Shown here in pieces: positions 1-9,303 of a stretch of 33,000 bases of DNA. The position numbers and the translations under genes are program-made. Below the pieces are notes generated by a model. The model made no database searches, was not told the origin of the DNA, and saw only the letters and a list, made by a program, of their open reading frames with translations. Position 1 is the stretch's first letter. Every line of letters starts with the position of its first letter. Origin of the DNA: Actinomycetes bacterium (GTDB lineage: Bacteria; Actinomycetota; Acidimicrobiia; Acidimicrobiales; Acidimicrobiaceae); NCBI GenBank assembly GCA_021786375.1, contig JAJYNL010000083.1:1-33000 (forward strand). The letters are read 5' to 3'.

Positions 1-2
1 CC

Positions 3-467
3 CTGGGAGTGGCTCACGAGGATCATTTCTGGCGGCGGCTGTGCGAGGTTCTCGGCTTGAAGGGAGAAGCCGCACTCTCGAGGGAGGCGCGATTGGCACA
101 AGGGGAGCGCCTTGGGGGTGTGATCGCGGCGGTGGTGGTACAGGATGACGCCGCAACCTGGGAGAAGCGCTTGACGGCTGCAGACGTTCCGTTCGGGCGC
201 GTTCGATCGCTGGATGAGATGCCCCAGCACGGCCAGGCTAGAGCCCGCTCGCTCTTCCCGCCCTTGGCGGATGGGCGGGCCACCGGGCAGATCGGGGTGC
301 GGAACCCGCTGGCCGATCCTGCCCTTGTCGCGCCCGGCCCGGCGCCGGCGCTGGGTGCCGATACCGTGAGGCTACTGGTGCGGGCAGGCCTGGATGACGA
401 TGAGATAGCGGCCATGCTGCGCCGTGGAGCCGCCCGACAGGCTCATGGCTCCGAAACAGAGGGTTGA
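3..467 (+). CDS. CaiB/BaiF family CoA-transferase, C-terminal part (gene starts before the window)
   Basis: The reading frame is open at the left edge, so only about the last 154 residues are seen. They fit the C-terminal region of class III (CaiB/BaiF) CoA-transferases: an FWRRLCEVLG segment, then ADVPFGRVRSLDEM, which matches the family's 'agvP.gpV' strand, a region rich in Pro/Gly, and a closing segment with ALGADTVRLL before the last helix. These enzymes move CoA between carboxylic acids. The catalytic Asp lies in the missing N-terminal part and cannot be checked. The stop lies 13 bases before the carboxylase beta-subunit gene, so the two are probably co-transcribed and the substrate may be an acyl group carboxylated by the next two products. 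The family call is fairly safe; the substrate is unknown. Confidence 0.8.
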   Translation: MGVAHEDHFWRRLCEVLGLKGEAALSREARLAQGERLGGVIAAVVVQDDAATWEKRLTAADVPFGRVRSLDEMPQHGQARARSLFPPLADGRATGQIGVRNPLADPALVAPGPAPALGADTVRLLVRAGLDDDEIAAMLRRGAARQAHGSETEG

Positions 468-480
468 AGGTGGGGGAGAG

Positions 481-1995
481 ATGACTCTGGATTCCGACTT
501 GCGGGCCATGATGGGCTACGCCGAGGCGGGAGGGGACTCCTCTCGCTGGCCGGAGAAGCTTCCGGTTCGCGAAAGGCTCCGGGTGCTGCTCGACGAGGGT
601 AGCTGGATAGAGGATGGACTCTTGGCGAACTCCCGGGCGGAGGGGCTGCCCGCCGACGGTGTTCTGACCGGCGTTGGCGCCATCGAGGGGCGCCAGGTCG
701 CCGTAATCGCCCACGACTTTTCGGTCAAAGCCGGCTCGTGGGGTGCGCTCACCTGCGAGAAGCAGATCCGGATACTCGAGCGCGCTCATCGCGACCGGCT
801 GCCCGTCGTCTACCTGGTTGATTCAGCCGGAGGGCGCCTCACTGATCAGATGGGGTTCTTCCCCGGCCGCCGGGGTGGCTCGGCTATCTTCCACCAGCAG
901 ATACGGTTATCAGGGCGGGTTCCACAGATCTGCTGCCTGCTTGGCCCGTCCGCGGCCGGGGGGGCGTACATGCCCGCCTTCACCGACTGGGTGGGAATGG
1001 TCGAGGGAAACGCCTCCATGTATCTTGCGTCGCCCCGGGTGGCGGAGAAGGTCACCGGGGAGGTGACCACTCTGGAGGAGATGGGTGGGGCGGTAATGCA
1101 CGCGACGGTCTCGGGTTGCGCGGACGAGGTGTTTGCAGAGGACTGGGAGGTCATTGCGGCGGCCAGGCTGCTCTTCGGCTACCTTCCGGCCAACTACACC
1201 GAAGCCCCTCCAGGTGCCGAGGCTCGCGAGCCCGAGATCGCGGATTGGCCCGACGGCCTGGTTCCGAAGGACCCCAATCAGGCCTACGACATCCACGATG
1301 TCATCCGCCGCTTGGTGGACGAGGGCTCGTTCTTCGAGATCAAGGCTTCTTGGGCGCCCGAAATGGTCACGGGCCTCGGCAGGCTCGCCGGGCAAGTGGT
1401 CGGATTTGTCGCGAATCAGCCCCGTGTCCGCTCGGGCGCCATCTTCGTTGACTCGGCGGACAAGGCGGCGCGCTTCATCTACATGTGCGATTCGTTCAAT
1501 ATCCCGCTCGTCTTCTTGCATGACGTGCCGGGCTTTATGGTTGGAGTGGAAGTCGAGCGGCAAGGGATAATCAGGCACGGCGCCAAGATGATCGCCGCGA
1601 TGTCCTCGGCGGAGGTTCCCAAGATCTCCGTGGTGGTTCGCAAGGCGTATGCGGCCGGCTACTACGCGATGTGCGCCCCGGGCTTCGAGCCGCGTGCGAC
1701 GCTGGCCCTGCCGACCGCAACCATCGGGACCATGTCCGCCGAAGCCTCGGCGAACGCCGTCTATGCACGCAAGATCGAGGCGATCGAGGACCCCGCTGAG
1801 CGTGAGTCCTTCATCGCGGCCCGCGTCGCCGAGCAGGCTCACGATACCGACCTTGGCAGAATGGCGAGCGACCTGGTGGTGGACGCAGTGGTGCAGCCGG
1901 CCGATCTTCGCGGCGATCTGATTCGCAGGCTGGAGGCGGCCAAGGGGTGGATACGATCCCCCGAGTCCCGCCACCACCCGGTGTATCCGGTCTAA
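481..1995 (+). CDS. acyl-CoA carboxylase, carboxyltransferase (beta) subunit
   Basis: About 504 residues, the usual length for a propionyl/methylcrotonyl-type carboxyltransferase, which moves the carboxyl group from carboxybiotin to an acyl-CoA. Both crotonase-like halves are visible: the N-half carries [14 protein letters not shown] and a glycine-rich oxyanion region, and the C-half carries [17 protein letters not shown] followed by [10 protein letters not shown] and [19 protein letters not shown]. The ATG at 481 is preferred because a purine-rich GGTGGGGGAGAG run sits directly upstream and because the earlier in-frame starts at 424 and 448 would overlap the CoA-transferase gene. The biotin-carrying partner follows 71 bases downstream. 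The sequence mixes features of the propionyl and methylcrotonyl groups, so the acyl substrate cannot be told from the sequence. Confidence 0.93.
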   Translation: MTLDSDLRAMMGYAEAGGDSSRWPEKLPVRERLRVLLDEGSWIEDGLLANSRAEGLPADGVLTGVGAIEGRQVAVIAHDFSVKAGSWGALTCEKQIRILERAHRDRLPVVYLVDSAGGRLTDQMGFFPGRRGGSAIFHQQIRLSGRVPQICCLLGPSAAGGAYMPAFTDWVGMVEGNASMYLASPRVAEKVTGEVTTLEEMGGAVMHATVSGCADEVFAEDWEVIAAARLLFGYLPANYTEAPPGAEAREPEIADWPDGLVPKDPNQAYDIHDVIRRLVDEGSFFEIKASWAPEMVTGLGRLAGQVVGFVANQPRVRSGAIFVDSADKAARFIYMCDSFNIPLVFLHDVPGFMVGVEVERQGIIRHGAKMIAAMSSAEVPKISVVVRKAYAAGYYAMCAPGFEPRATLALPTATIGTMSAEASANAVYARKIEAIEDPAERESFIAARVAEQAHDTDLGRMASDLVVDAVVQPADLRGDLIRRLEAAKGWIRSPESRHHPVYPV

Positions 1996-2066
1996 GGATT
2001 CGAGATGGCTTCCCCAGATCGTGGACCAGGGCAGGGCAGGGCGGCGTTGGCGCGGGCGGAAGGTTT

Positions 2067-3821
2067 ATGAACTCGATCAGGCGGGTCTTGGTGGCCAATC
2101 GGGGCGAGATTGCACTGCGGGTCATCCGGGCGGCAAAGGATCTTGGAATCTCCACCGTCGCCGTGTTCGCGGGTCCAGACGCCGACGCGCCATTCGTTCG
2201 GATGGCCGACAGCGCGCTTGACATGGATGGAGACACGCCTGCCACCACCTACTTGGATGCTGCCAAGCTGATATCGGCGGCTTCGACCTCCGGTGCCGAC
2301 GCCATTCACCCGGGATACGGTTTCCTTTCCGAGAGTGCGGAATTTGCGCGGGCAGTCGGCGAGGCCGGCCTGACCTGGATCGGGCCCCCGGAGAGTGCGA
2401 TCCGCATGATTGGCGACAAGGTCCGGGCACGAGCGGTTGCCAAGCGCGTTGGCGCGCCCTTGGCCCCTGGCAGCGATGGTCCGATAGCGAGCGTCTCCGA
2501 ACTTGCCGAGTTCATTGCCGAACACGGACTGCCCGTGGTCATCAAGGCGGCGTTCGGAGGCGGTGGGAGGGGCATGCGTGTGGTCACCTCCGCCACGGAA
2601 TTGGAGCGCCAGTTCGAGGCCGCCCAACGCGAAGCCCTTGCCGCTTTCGGACGTGGCGAGTGCTTCGTGGAGCGCTATCTGGTCAACCCGCGCCATGTGG
2701 AGGCCCAGGTCGTGGCGGACACCTTCGGCACGGTGATCGTCGCGGGCATCCGCGACTGCTCGCTCCAGCGCAGGCACCAGAAGGTGGTTGAGGAAGCCCC
2801 GGCGCCTTTCCTGGCTGAGGAGCAGCGCGCAGCGATCGTGGCATCCGCCAAGCGGATTTGTGCTGAGGCCGGATACGTGGGCGCCGGAACCGTCGAGTAC
2901 TTGGTCGTAGGCGACGGGGGAATCTCGTTCCTGGAGGTAAATACGCGCCTACAGGTGGAGCACCCCGTCACGGAAGAGACTGCGGGCATGGACATCGTTG
3001 TCGAGCAGTTTCGTGTGGCCATGGGCGAGCCCTTGAGCTTGAGCGAGGATCCGCTACCTCGCGGGCACGCTCTGGAGTTCCGTATCAACGCGGAGGATCC
3101 CGCAAACGGGTTTCTTCCTGCGCCGGGACGCATCACCAGGCTTGTGCTACCGGCCGGACCGGGAGTTCGCGTGGATGCCGGTGTCTCGCCAGGCGGGGTG
3201 GTCGATGCGCGCTTCGACTCACTCTTGGCCAAGCTGATCGTGACCGGGCGCGATCGCGACGAGACGATTCGCCGCGCCCGGCGCGCCCTTGGCGAGTTCG
3301 AGATCGAGGGCGTTCCGACTCTGGTTCCTCTTCACCGGGCGATCCTCGAGGAGCCCGACTTCGTCGCCTCCAAAGGCGCGGACTTCAAGGTGCACACGGG
3401 TTGGATCGAGCAGCAGCTGGTGCCCCGGCTCGAACTCGAGCCGGCGTCGGAGCCAAGTGCAGTTGCCTACGTCCGCATCGGAGGTCAACCCATGGCGGTG
3501 CGCCTGCCCGCAGGCGTCGATCCCTCCAGCCTGGCAAGAAAACGGGGTTCCGGGACTGCGGCGCGCCCTGATCATCCCGATGTGGCCGTGGTGGCCCCCA
3601 TGCAGGGAACGGTAGTAAAGGTAGCGGTGTCCGAGGGTCAGGAGGTGGCCTTGGGCGAGCAGCTTTTCTCCATCGAGGCCATGAAGATGGAGAACGCGGT
3701 TTTGGCGCACCGCCCAGGCGTCGTAAAGTTGTTATCGGTGGCGGTGGGCCAAAGCGTTCGCCGTGGCCTGGTTCTTTGCGAGATCGGGGATCCCCCCGGA
3801 GGTGGAGAGCACGCGTATTGA
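2067..3821 (+). CDS. acyl-CoA carboxylase alpha subunit: biotin carboxylase fused to biotin carboxyl carrier domain
   Basis: 584 residues. The N-terminus has the biotin carboxylase opening ([16 protein letters not shown]), followed by an ATP-grasp domain with K160 and a glycine-rich loop at about 163-169, the [14 protein letters not shown] segment and [14 protein letters not shown]. After a linker the protein ends in a biotinyl domain with EAMKMEN, in which K540 is the expected biotinylation site. It carboxylates biotin with ATP and bicarbonate and hands the group to the upstream beta subunit. At 584 residues it is shorter than the ~660-residue propionyl/methylcrotonyl alpha chains, so the region between the BC and BCCP parts is short. 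An ATG at 1947 is also in frame, but the start at 2067 follows GCGGAAGG and matches the conserved N-terminus. It is the second half of a two-gene carboxylase unit. Confidence 0.93.
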   Translation: MNSIRRVLVANRGEIALRVIRAAKDLGISTVAVFAGPDADAPFVRMADSALDMDGDTPATTYLDAAKLISAASTSGADAIHPGYGFLSESAEFARAVGEAGLTWIGPPESAIRMIGDKVRARAVAKRVGAPLAPGSDGPIASVSELAEFIAEHGLPVVIKAAFGGGGRGMRVVTSATELERQFEAAQREALAAFGRGECFVERYLVNPRHVEAQVVADTFGTVIVAGIRDCSLQRRHQKVVEEAPAPFLAEEQRAAIVASAKRICAEAGYVGAGTVEYLVVGDGGISFLEVNTRLQVEHPVTEETAGMDIVVEQFRVAMGEPLSLSEDPLPRGHALEFRINAEDPANGFLPAPGRITRLVLPAGPGVRVDAGVSPGGVVDARFDSLLAKLIVTGRDRDETIRRARRALGEFEIEGVPTLVPLHRAILEEPDFVASKGADFKVHTGWIEQQLVPRLELEPASEPSAVAYVRIGGQPMAVRLPAGVDPSSLARKRGSGTAARPDHPDVAVVAPMQGTVVKVAVSEGQEVALGEQLFSIEAMKMENAVLAHRPGVVKLLSVAVGQSVRRGLVLCEIGDPPGGGEHAY

Positions 3822-3837
3822 GGCGGAAAGGTTGCAT

Positions 3838-4860
3838 ATGGGATGGGATGCGTCGGAGATAGAGCTGGTGGCACCGGGTGTTCACCGTGTGCCGCTGCCA
3901 CTTCCCGGCGATGCGCTCAAGGCGGTCAACGTATACGTGGTCGAGGGCGGCGACGGTCTGGTTCTCATCGACTCGGGCCAGTACCTCGGTGAAGCGCGGA
4001 CCAAGCTGGAAGCCGCACTGGCATCGCTGGGGGCCGGCTTCGGCGACGTGCGCGACTTTTTGATCACCCATATCCATCGAGACCACTACACCCAGGCGAT
4101 CGCCCTGCGCAGGGAGTTCGGAACCCGCGTGAGCCTCGGTGCAGGGGAGGCCGTGTCCATAGCAGCCGTGCAAAATCCGGCCACTCCGCCCATGGCCAGA
4201 AATCTGAGTGCTCTCGAACGCTACGGTGCGGATCCCTTGATAGACCTGCTGCGAAGGTCGTCGCCAGGTGACGGCGACGACCTTCGCAGCCTCTTCGAAT
4301 CCCCCGACGCGTGGCTCGAGGACCAGTCGGTTGTCGACCTCTCGACTCGCGCGCTGCGGGTGGTCTCCACTCCTGGTCACACCCGTGGCCACGTGGTCTT
4401 TGTGGACGAGGAGCACAACCTTCTCTTCGCGGGCGACCACGTGCTACCGCACATAACCCCATCGATAGCTTTCGAGCCCGCGCCTCCCGAGAATGCGCTG
4501 GGCAAATATCTTTCCTCCCTCCTTCTGGTGCGGAGTCTTCCGGATGCGCGGCTCCTTCCCGCGCACGGGCCGGTTTCGCCGAGCGTCCACGCGCGTGTGG
4601 ACGAACTTCTCCTTCATCACGAGCGTCGACTGGACGACACGCTAAGAGCGGTCATCGAGGGACGACGCAGCCCGTATGAGGCGGCGCAGGGTCTGCTTTG
4701 GACCAGGAGGGAGCGCCACTTCTCCACCCTGGACCCCTTCAACCAGATGCTCGCGGTTTCCGAGACCAAGGTGCACCTAGATCTCCTGGTCGCCCAAGGG
4801 CGACTTGATGTGGACGTGCGGTCCGGCGTGCTGACTTACCAGCAGCCACCTGCGGCCTGA
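3838..4860 (+). CDS. metallo-beta-lactamase-fold hydrolase
   Basis: 340 residues. The MBL metal-binding motif is complete: T-H78-I-H80-R-D82-H83, then H181 in TPGHTRGH and D200-H201 in LLFAGDHVLP. This is the glyoxalase II/LACTB2-like branch, whose members hydrolyse thioesters or other esters with a dinuclear metal site. The C-terminal ~80 residues (LLHHERRLDDTL onwards) look like the winged-helix-like tail found in LACTB2-type proteins. The ATG at 3838 follows GCGGAAAGG and lies 16 bases after the carboxylase alpha stop, so it probably belongs to the same operon. A role as an acyl-CoA thioesterase in that pathway is an inference from position only. Confidence 0.85.
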   Translation: MGWDASEIELVAPGVHRVPLPLPGDALKAVNVYVVEGGDGLVLIDSGQYLGEARTKLEAALASLGAGFGDVRDFLITHIHRDHYTQAIALRREFGTRVSLGAGEAVSIAAVQNPATPPMARNLSALERYGADPLIDLLRRSSPGDGDDLRSLFESPDAWLEDQSVVDLSTRALRVVSTPGHTRGHVVFVDEEHNLLFAGDHVLPHITPSIAFEPAPPENALGKYLSSLLLVRSLPDARLLPAHGPVSPSVHARVDELLLHHERRLDDTLRAVIEGRRSPYEAAQGLLWTRRERHFSTLDPFNQMLAVSETKVHLDLLVAQGRLDVDVRSGVLTYQQPPAA

Positions 4861-5011
4861 GGCCCATCGGCCCCCGGGGCGCCTTTTCGGCGGCCGTCGT
4901 CCCGTCGGAGGTGGCCAAGGCGTGCAGGGTGGCCATGGTATCGCGGTGGTGCAGGTCGTCCCGGACGCCGCAGGCACTTCTCGTGTGGCGCCGAGACCCC
5001 TTGTGGCCGAA

Positions 5012-5737
5012 TCAGCAGCCTCCGGGGGGACCGGGTGTTCCTGGACCGGTGGCCGGGTTGTCGACTATGCCGATCCTGACCGCTCGCGACTCCGCACCAA
5101 GGTGCACGACGTACCACTGGCCCCGGTAGGAGATGAGCGAGGCGATCCCGATCGAGTGCAGGGTCCCGCCGACCTTGTAGAGCAGGCGTGAGCCAGGAAC
5201 ATTCCAGTAACCCTCCTTGTTGTAGCAGGCTCCCGGACTGATCCAGTGGATGTAGGCGGTTGGCACCTGGACGCCCACGAAAGTGGCGGAAGACCCCTGC
5301 GAGGCGATTAGTGCGTGTGCCGCCTCGATGTCCAGCGCGAACTCGAACAGCAGCCGATGGGCATAGTCGTAGCCGTTGTCGGTCAGGTTCTTGATGGCAA
5401 GGTAGGAGTCCAGCGTCAGGTAGGACTTCAATGCCGTGCCGATGGAATCGTAGGCGATCCCGTTGAAGAGGTCGCGCATGCGGGCCTGGAAGGACGGGTC
5501 CGAGGTGGTGGGAAGCGCGGCAGTCTGGGGGGCAAGGCCAGGGTCGGGAAGCGATGTCGTGGTGGTGGGCACGGTAGTGGCCGGTTGCTTGATCGTGGAC
5601 TTCGCAGTCTTGGCGCGCGTGGTGGTGGGGCTCGACTGGCTCGACTGAGTGCCGCAACCGGCGGTTGCCACACCAAGAACGAGGGCACCGGCGAGCATCG
5701 CAACAGGCCCGATCGATCGCAGTCGCAAGGCGGCCAA
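5012..5737 (-). CDS. putative lipoprotein of unknown function
   Basis: I do not recognise a family. Read from a TTG at 5737, which follows GGAGGA at a good distance, the product is about 241 residues and begins with a short Arg-containing n-region, a hydrophobic segment and a VATAGC lipobox (C28). An upstream ATG at 5785 is possible but would give an unusually long leader. A Thr/Ser/Lys-rich linker follows the cysteine, then a globular part of about 170 residues containing NLTDNGYDYAHRLLFEF and a Trp/Gly-rich end with YRGQWYVVHLG. It should sit on the outer face of the membrane. It is transcribed away from the phosphoesterase lipoprotein gene at 5856, with about 118 bases between them, which is enough for shared or back-to-back promoters. 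It ends convergently with the MBL gene at 4860. Confidence 0.7.
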   Translation of the reverse strand: MAALRLRSIGPVAMLAGALVLGVATAGCGTQSSQSSPTTTRAKTAKSTIKQPATTVPTTTTSLPDPGLAPQTAALPTTSDPSFQARMRDLFNGIAYDSIGTALKSYLTLDSYLAIKNLTDNGYDYAHRLLFEFALDIEAAHALIASQGSSATFVGVQVPTAYIHWISPGACYNKEGYWNVPGSRLLYKVGGTLHSIGIASLISYRGQWYVVHLGAESRAVRIGIVDNPATGPGTPGPPGGC

Positions 5738-5855
5738 TGGTCCTCCGTTCCACTTCTCCGTGTAGACAACGGCGCGGCCGCCCATATTACTTTGCGGAGG
5801 CCGGCCGGCCCAGGCGGGATGTCAGGCTGTTCTCAGGTGCGCGCCGTAGGCTTTC

Positions 5856-6881
5856 ATGTTTATGGGCGTGTCGACTTCGCATCCCCGCAGTCACCGCAGC
5901 GCCGGAGCCGTCCCCATGGTGGGGCTGGTCGTCGCGGTCCTCGTTCTCGCTGGCTGCGGCAACTCCAACGTGGCTGCGTCCACTTCCGCCACCCGCGCAA
6001 CCTCCACCACCACGATTACGCATACGAGCTCCACTTCCGCCTCCACCACCACGACCGCCGCACCGCGCTACGCACACCCGCACGTCTTCGTGATCGTGAT
6101 GGAGAATCTCGGCTACTCGGCCGCCATGGCCACTCCGGCCGATGCGGCACTGGCATCGCGCTACGCCTCCACCACCGATTACTACGCGACTTCCCACCCG
6201 TCCTTGCCCAACTACATATCGCTGCTGGCGGGTTCGACGCTTGGGATCAGCTCGGACTGCGTCAGCTGCTTCGTGAATGCTCCTAATCTTCCAACCGAGC
6301 TATCCGCGGCGGGGGTCAGCTGGGCGGCCTACATGGAGGGTATCCCGGGCCCCTGCTACCTCTCCCCCTATGCGCCATCCGGCCTTTATGCGGGAAAGCA
6401 CGATCCATTCGTATACTTCGACAACATTCGCTCCAACCCGGCGCTCTGCAACCAGATCCAACCGCTTCCGAGTCTGAGCCCCCTGCTCCGCGGCCCCGCT
6501 TCAGGCGTGCCTGACTTCGTATGGATCACCCCGGACATCTGCCATGACGGTCACAATTGCTCCCCGGAGGCGGCTGGGCAATGGTTGACGGGCATGGTCG
6601 CGCAGATCACCGCGAGTGCGGCCTGGCGCTCCGGAGGCGCACTTTACGTGACATGGGACGAAGGAAACGGTGGGGATTATTCGGGCCTCTCCGGCTCCAG
6701 TGTCTCGTCCTCGGGGGGTGGTGGCCATGTGCTCACCCTGGTGATCGAGCCTGGACTGGCACCGGGCACCCGCATCACCAACCTCCTCGACCACTACTCG
6801 CTGCTGAAGACGATCGAGCAGAATTTCCACGTCGGGTTGCTTGGGGCATCCGCCTCCCCGGGATTGGCGACGCTTCCCTAA
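5856..6881 (+). CDS. lipoprotein phosphoesterase (phospholipase C/acid phosphatase-like, PF04185 type)
   Basis: 341 residues. A hydrophobic stretch ends in the lipobox LVLAGC (C34), followed by a long Thr/Ser-rich linker. The catalytic domain starts with HVFVIVMENLGYS, where E83-N84 match the metal-binding 'MEN' of the family, then SHPSLPNYISLLAG (about 113-126), ITPDICHDGHNC and YVTWDEGNGG. These are the marks of the alkaline-phosphatase-fold phosphoesterases that include acid phosphatase AcpA and phospholipase C. The substrate is unknown; it probably acts outside the membrane on a phosphate ester. Two closely spaced ATGs (5856, 5862) exist, with a TAGGCT that could be a -10 element just upstream at 5847-5852, so translation may start at 5862 on a nearly leaderless message. 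Confidence 0.82.
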   Translation: MFMGVSTSHPRSHRSAGAVPMVGLVVAVLVLAGCGNSNVAASTSATRATSTTTITHTSSTSASTTTTAAPRYAHPHVFVIVMENLGYSAAMATPADAALASRYASTTDYYATSHPSLPNYISLLAGSTLGISSDCVSCFVNAPNLPTELSAAGVSWAAYMEGIPGPCYLSPYAPSGLYAGKHDPFVYFDNIRSNPALCNQIQPLPSLSPLLRGPASGVPDFVWITPDICHDGHNCSPEAAGQWLTGMVAQITASAAWRSGGALYVTWDEGNGGDYSGLSGSSVSSSGGGGHVLTLVIEPGLAPGTRITNLLDHYSLLKTIEQNFHVGLLGASASPGLATLP

Positions 6882-7230
6882 GATGGGGCCACTCCGGGTC
6901 CTTGGGACTTCAGGCTTTTCGGCCGGGAGCCCACAGCTGTCTTGTACGAGGCGAAGTTTCAAGTCGGCTTCGAACAGCGCCGACACGCCATCCGAGGTGC
7001 TCGAGCCACACGTTTTGCGGTGATCGACAGTCGAAGCCTTCCCCGGCCGGGGCGGTTCCAGGCAACCAACACCCGTGCCGTCGTCGGGAACTATGCACCA
7101 AACTCGTTTTCATGGCCGGGATCATGCACGCCATCCGCCGCGGGGGACAGTAACCGGCCCCCCGTTGTTCCGGGTGTATTCTCGGCGCAGCCTCTGGGTT
7201 TTCCGGCCTGAGATGCAGGCCCCGGCTTCC
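6882..7230. other. non-coding stretch between convergent genes
   Basis: No convincing gene was found between the phosphoesterase stop and the ROK gene stop. Short open frames are present but have no domain, start signal or plausible amino-acid composition. A perfect 12-base palindrome CCCCGGCCGGGG lies at 7041-7052; it has no loop and no T-run, so I do not call it a terminator. Confidence 0.5.
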
Positions 7231-8124
7231 CTATCGCTGGGGGCTCGAGCCCGCCAGTGCGAGGTGAGCCTGGCTCGCTCCACGCAGGGCCGCGTCGTCA
7301 CCGAGTGCCGCCTGGCGAAGTTCGACCGAAAAGTAGTCGGGTGTGAGCTCGCTCAGGCGGGTTGCGATGCTCTCGGTGACCCCGCCCCCGAGTATTACCC
7401 CGCCTCCGACCACCACCAGCTCGACCGAGAAGAGTTGCACCATGTTGACCAACGCGACGGCGGCGTAGTTCGCGAAGGCGGCCATTTCGGCCATGGCCTG
7501 AGCGTCGCCGGCCGAGGCCTTTCGCACCAAGGCGGCGCCACCCCCCTCGATCCCGAGGGAGGCCGCACGCCGTCCCAGGGCGGTTCCGGAGGCCTCGGCC
7601 TCGACCGAGCCCGCTCCGGACCTCTCGGCCAGCTTTGCCTCGATGTAGCTGTGCCCCAGCTCGGCGATCGAGTAACGCGATCGCAGCAGCCTGCCCCCGA
7701 TCACCACGCCCGCGCCGACGCCGGTCGATATGGTCACGTAGGCCATCGACTCGCGGCCGGCGCCGGCTCCGAGATACGCCTCGCCGATCGCTGCCAGGTC
7801 GGCATCGTTGACGAGCACGGTCTCGGTGCCGATCGCTTCGCCGATCGCGGCAGCCGAGAGCCCTTGGGGGAAGCCCTTGGGGAGGTTGGGCGCGTAGAGG
7901 AGGCTCTGTGCCTCGTAGTCGACGATTCCGGGAACGCCCGCTGCGGCTCGCTCGGCTCTCCCGTGCGGGTCCACCGCCTTCACCAGCCTCTTCAAGCCGT
8001 CGGAGGGACTCTCGAGCGTATCGGTGGCGAGCATTTCATGCTTGAGCAGCTCTCCGTCCGCCGAACAGAGGCCCATCCGGAAGTGCGTACCGCCAATGTC
8101 GATGCCAAGAATCTCACCGCTCAT
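7231..8124 (-). CDS. ROK-family sugar kinase without the usual zinc motif
   Basis: 297 residues, a normal ROK length. The N-terminal phosphate-binding loop is GIDIGGTHFR (D9, G11, G12, T13), the catalytic N106-D107 sits in VLVNDADLAA, STGVGAGVVIGG follows, and ELGHSY carries the sugar-binding E155 and H158. ROK kinases phosphorylate glucose or related sugars with ATP. Where most ROK proteins have CxCGxxGCxE, this one reads ERSGAGSVEAEASG: the family's Glu and Ser-Gly remain but all three cysteines are gone. The start has an excellent GAAAGGAG upstream. It follows the 6-phosphogluconate dehydrogenase gene by 32 bases on the same strand, so glucose or gluconate phosphorylation feeding that enzyme is a reasonable guess. 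Substrate specificity is unproven. Confidence 0.85.
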   Translation of the reverse strand: MSGEILGIDIGGTHFRMGLCSADGELLKHEMLATDTLESPSDGLKRLVKAVDPHGRAERAAAGVPGIVDYEAQSLLYAPNLPKGFPQGLSAAAIGEAIGTETVLVNDADLAAIGEAYLGAGAGRESMAYVTISTGVGAGVVIGGRLLRSRYSIAELGHSYIEAKLAERSGAGSVEAEASGTALGRRAASLGIEGGGAALVRKASAGDAQAMAEMAAFANYAAVALVNMVQLFSVELVVVGGGVILGGGVTESIATRLSELTPDYFSVELRQAALGDDAALRGASQAHLALAGSSPQR

Positions 8125-8156
8125 GCGAGTCGGCTCCTTTCAACCCGCCGTAGGAG

Positions 8157-9182
8157 TCAGGCGCCACCAGACGCCTTCTCCTGGTGGCCGCCGAAACCCT
8201 TGCGCATCGCCGACAGGACCTGGTTGGCAAAGTGGTCGAGGTCCCGAGAGGCAAAGCGGGAGAAAAGCGCGCTGGAAAGCACCGGGGCCGGAACCCCCTC
8301 CTCGATGGCGGCGATGGCGGTCCAGCGCCCCTCACCGGAGTCGGAGACCAGCCCTGAGAAATCATGCAGGTCACCGGAGTCCGCCAACGCCTCCGCCGTA
8401 AGGTCGAGCAGCCACGACGAAACAACGCTTCCTCGCCTCCATACCTCGGCGACGTCGGCGATGTTGAAGTCGTATTGGTAGAACTCGGGGTGTTCGAGCG
8501 GGGCTGTTTCAGCGTCCGCATCCCGCCCGACCATACCGGCGTTCGCGTTGCGCAAGATGTTAAGGCCTTCGGCGAAGGAGGCCATCATGCCGTATTCGAT
8601 TCCGTTGTGGACCATCTTGACGAAGTGGCCACCGCCGCTCGGGCCGCAATGGAGGAATCCCTTCTCCGCTGCGCTCGGATCGCCGGTCCTCCCCTCGGTG
8701 CGGGCCGCGGATTCGAATCCTGGTGCCACCGCTGCGAATATGGGCTCGAGGTGCTGGTACGCCTTGGTGTCGCCGCCTATCATCAGGCAGTATCCCCTGG
8801 TTAGGCCCCAAATGCCTCCGCTGGTGCCGACGTCAAGGTAGTTGATTCCCGCTTTTGCCAGGCTTTGGGCCCGGCGTATGTCGTCGCGATAGTAGGAGTT
8901 GCCCCCGTCAATGACGGCGTCCCCGGCGCTCAGAAGCGAGCCCAACGTGGCGACTGCCTCCTCTGTGATTTTGCCTGCCGGCAGCATCACCCAGACGGCC
9001 CGGGGGGCGTTAAGCTTGGATACCAGGTCGGCTAGGGAGCTGGCCACAATGGCTCCTTGCGCTTGAAGCTCCTTGCCCGGCGCCGGGTTCGTGTCGTAGA
9101 CGACGCATTCGTGGCCGGCGGCCATGATCCGCCTCACCAGGTTGGATCCCATTCGGCCGAGGCCGACCATGCCGAGTTGCAT
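8157..9182 (-). CDS. gnd: 6-phosphogluconate dehydrogenase (decarboxylating), short type
   Basis: 341 residues. A Rossmann GLGRMG (7-12) is followed by IDGGNSYYRDD, the signature VGTSGGIWGL (118-126) and the active-site block GGHFVKMVHNGIEYG containing K189, N193 and E196. The length and the missing C-terminal repeat place it with the short (~300-340 residue) enzymes that are often NAD-dependent, rather than the ~470-residue NADP enzymes. It oxidises and decarboxylates 6-phosphogluconate to ribulose 5-phosphate. The ATG at 9182 has AAGGAG five bases upstream; a GTG directly before it (9185) is too close to that site. It is the first gene of a two-gene unit with the ROK kinase and is divergent from the MBL gene at 9304. 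Confidence 0.92.
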   Translation of the reverse strand: MQLGMVGLGRMGSNLVRRIMAAGHECVVYDTNPAPGKELQAQGAIVASSLADLVSKLNAPRAVWVMLPAGKITEEAVATLGSLLSAGDAVIDGGNSYYRDDIRRAQSLAKAGINYLDVGTSGGIWGLTRGYCLMIGGDTKAYQHLEPIFAAVAPGFESAARTEGRTGDPSAAEKGFLHCGPSGGGHFVKMVHNGIEYGMMASFAEGLNILRNANAGMVGRDADAETAPLEHPEFYQYDFNIADVAEVWRRGSVVSSWLLDLTAEALADSGDLHDFSGLVSDSGEGRWTAIAAIEEGVPAPVLSSALFSRFASRDLDHFANQVLSAMRKGFGGHQEKASGGA

Positions 9183-9265
9183 CACCTCTCCTTCCTGCTG
9201 GAATTCCCAAGCCTACGCCCCGGTACCTCGCTGCAGGAGGCACCCCTTGCCTGGCCTGGTAATCC

Positions 9266-9295
9266 TTGACATGCAAATCCCTTGAAGGGTAGCCT
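9266..9295 (+). promoter_or_regulatory. candidate sigma-A-type promoter for a leaderless message
   Basis: A perfect -35 hexamer TTGACA at 9266-9271 is followed after 18 bases by TAGCCT at 9290-9295, which fits the relaxed actinobacterial -10 (TANNNT). Transcription would begin about seven to nine bases further on, at or next to the ATG at 9304. That would explain why no ribosome-binding site precedes that ATG. This is read by eye and not tested. Confidence 0.5.
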
Positions 9296-9303
9296 GACCC
9301 TTG

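Noticed and set aside
910-1977. Long antisense frame opposite the carboxylase beta subunit
   Set aside because: It mirrors the strong coding frame of a well-recognised gene in high-GC DNA, has no domain and a His/Arg/Gly-rich composition.
7041-7052. Perfect palindrome CCCCGGCCGGGG as a terminator or operator
   Set aside because: No loop, no T-run and no second copy; such palindromes are expected in high-GC DNA.
7075-8481. Long plus-strand frame opposite the ROK and 6-phosphogluconate dehydrogenase genes
   Set aside because: Both minus-strand genes have full motif sets; the plus-strand text has none and is an artefact of base composition.
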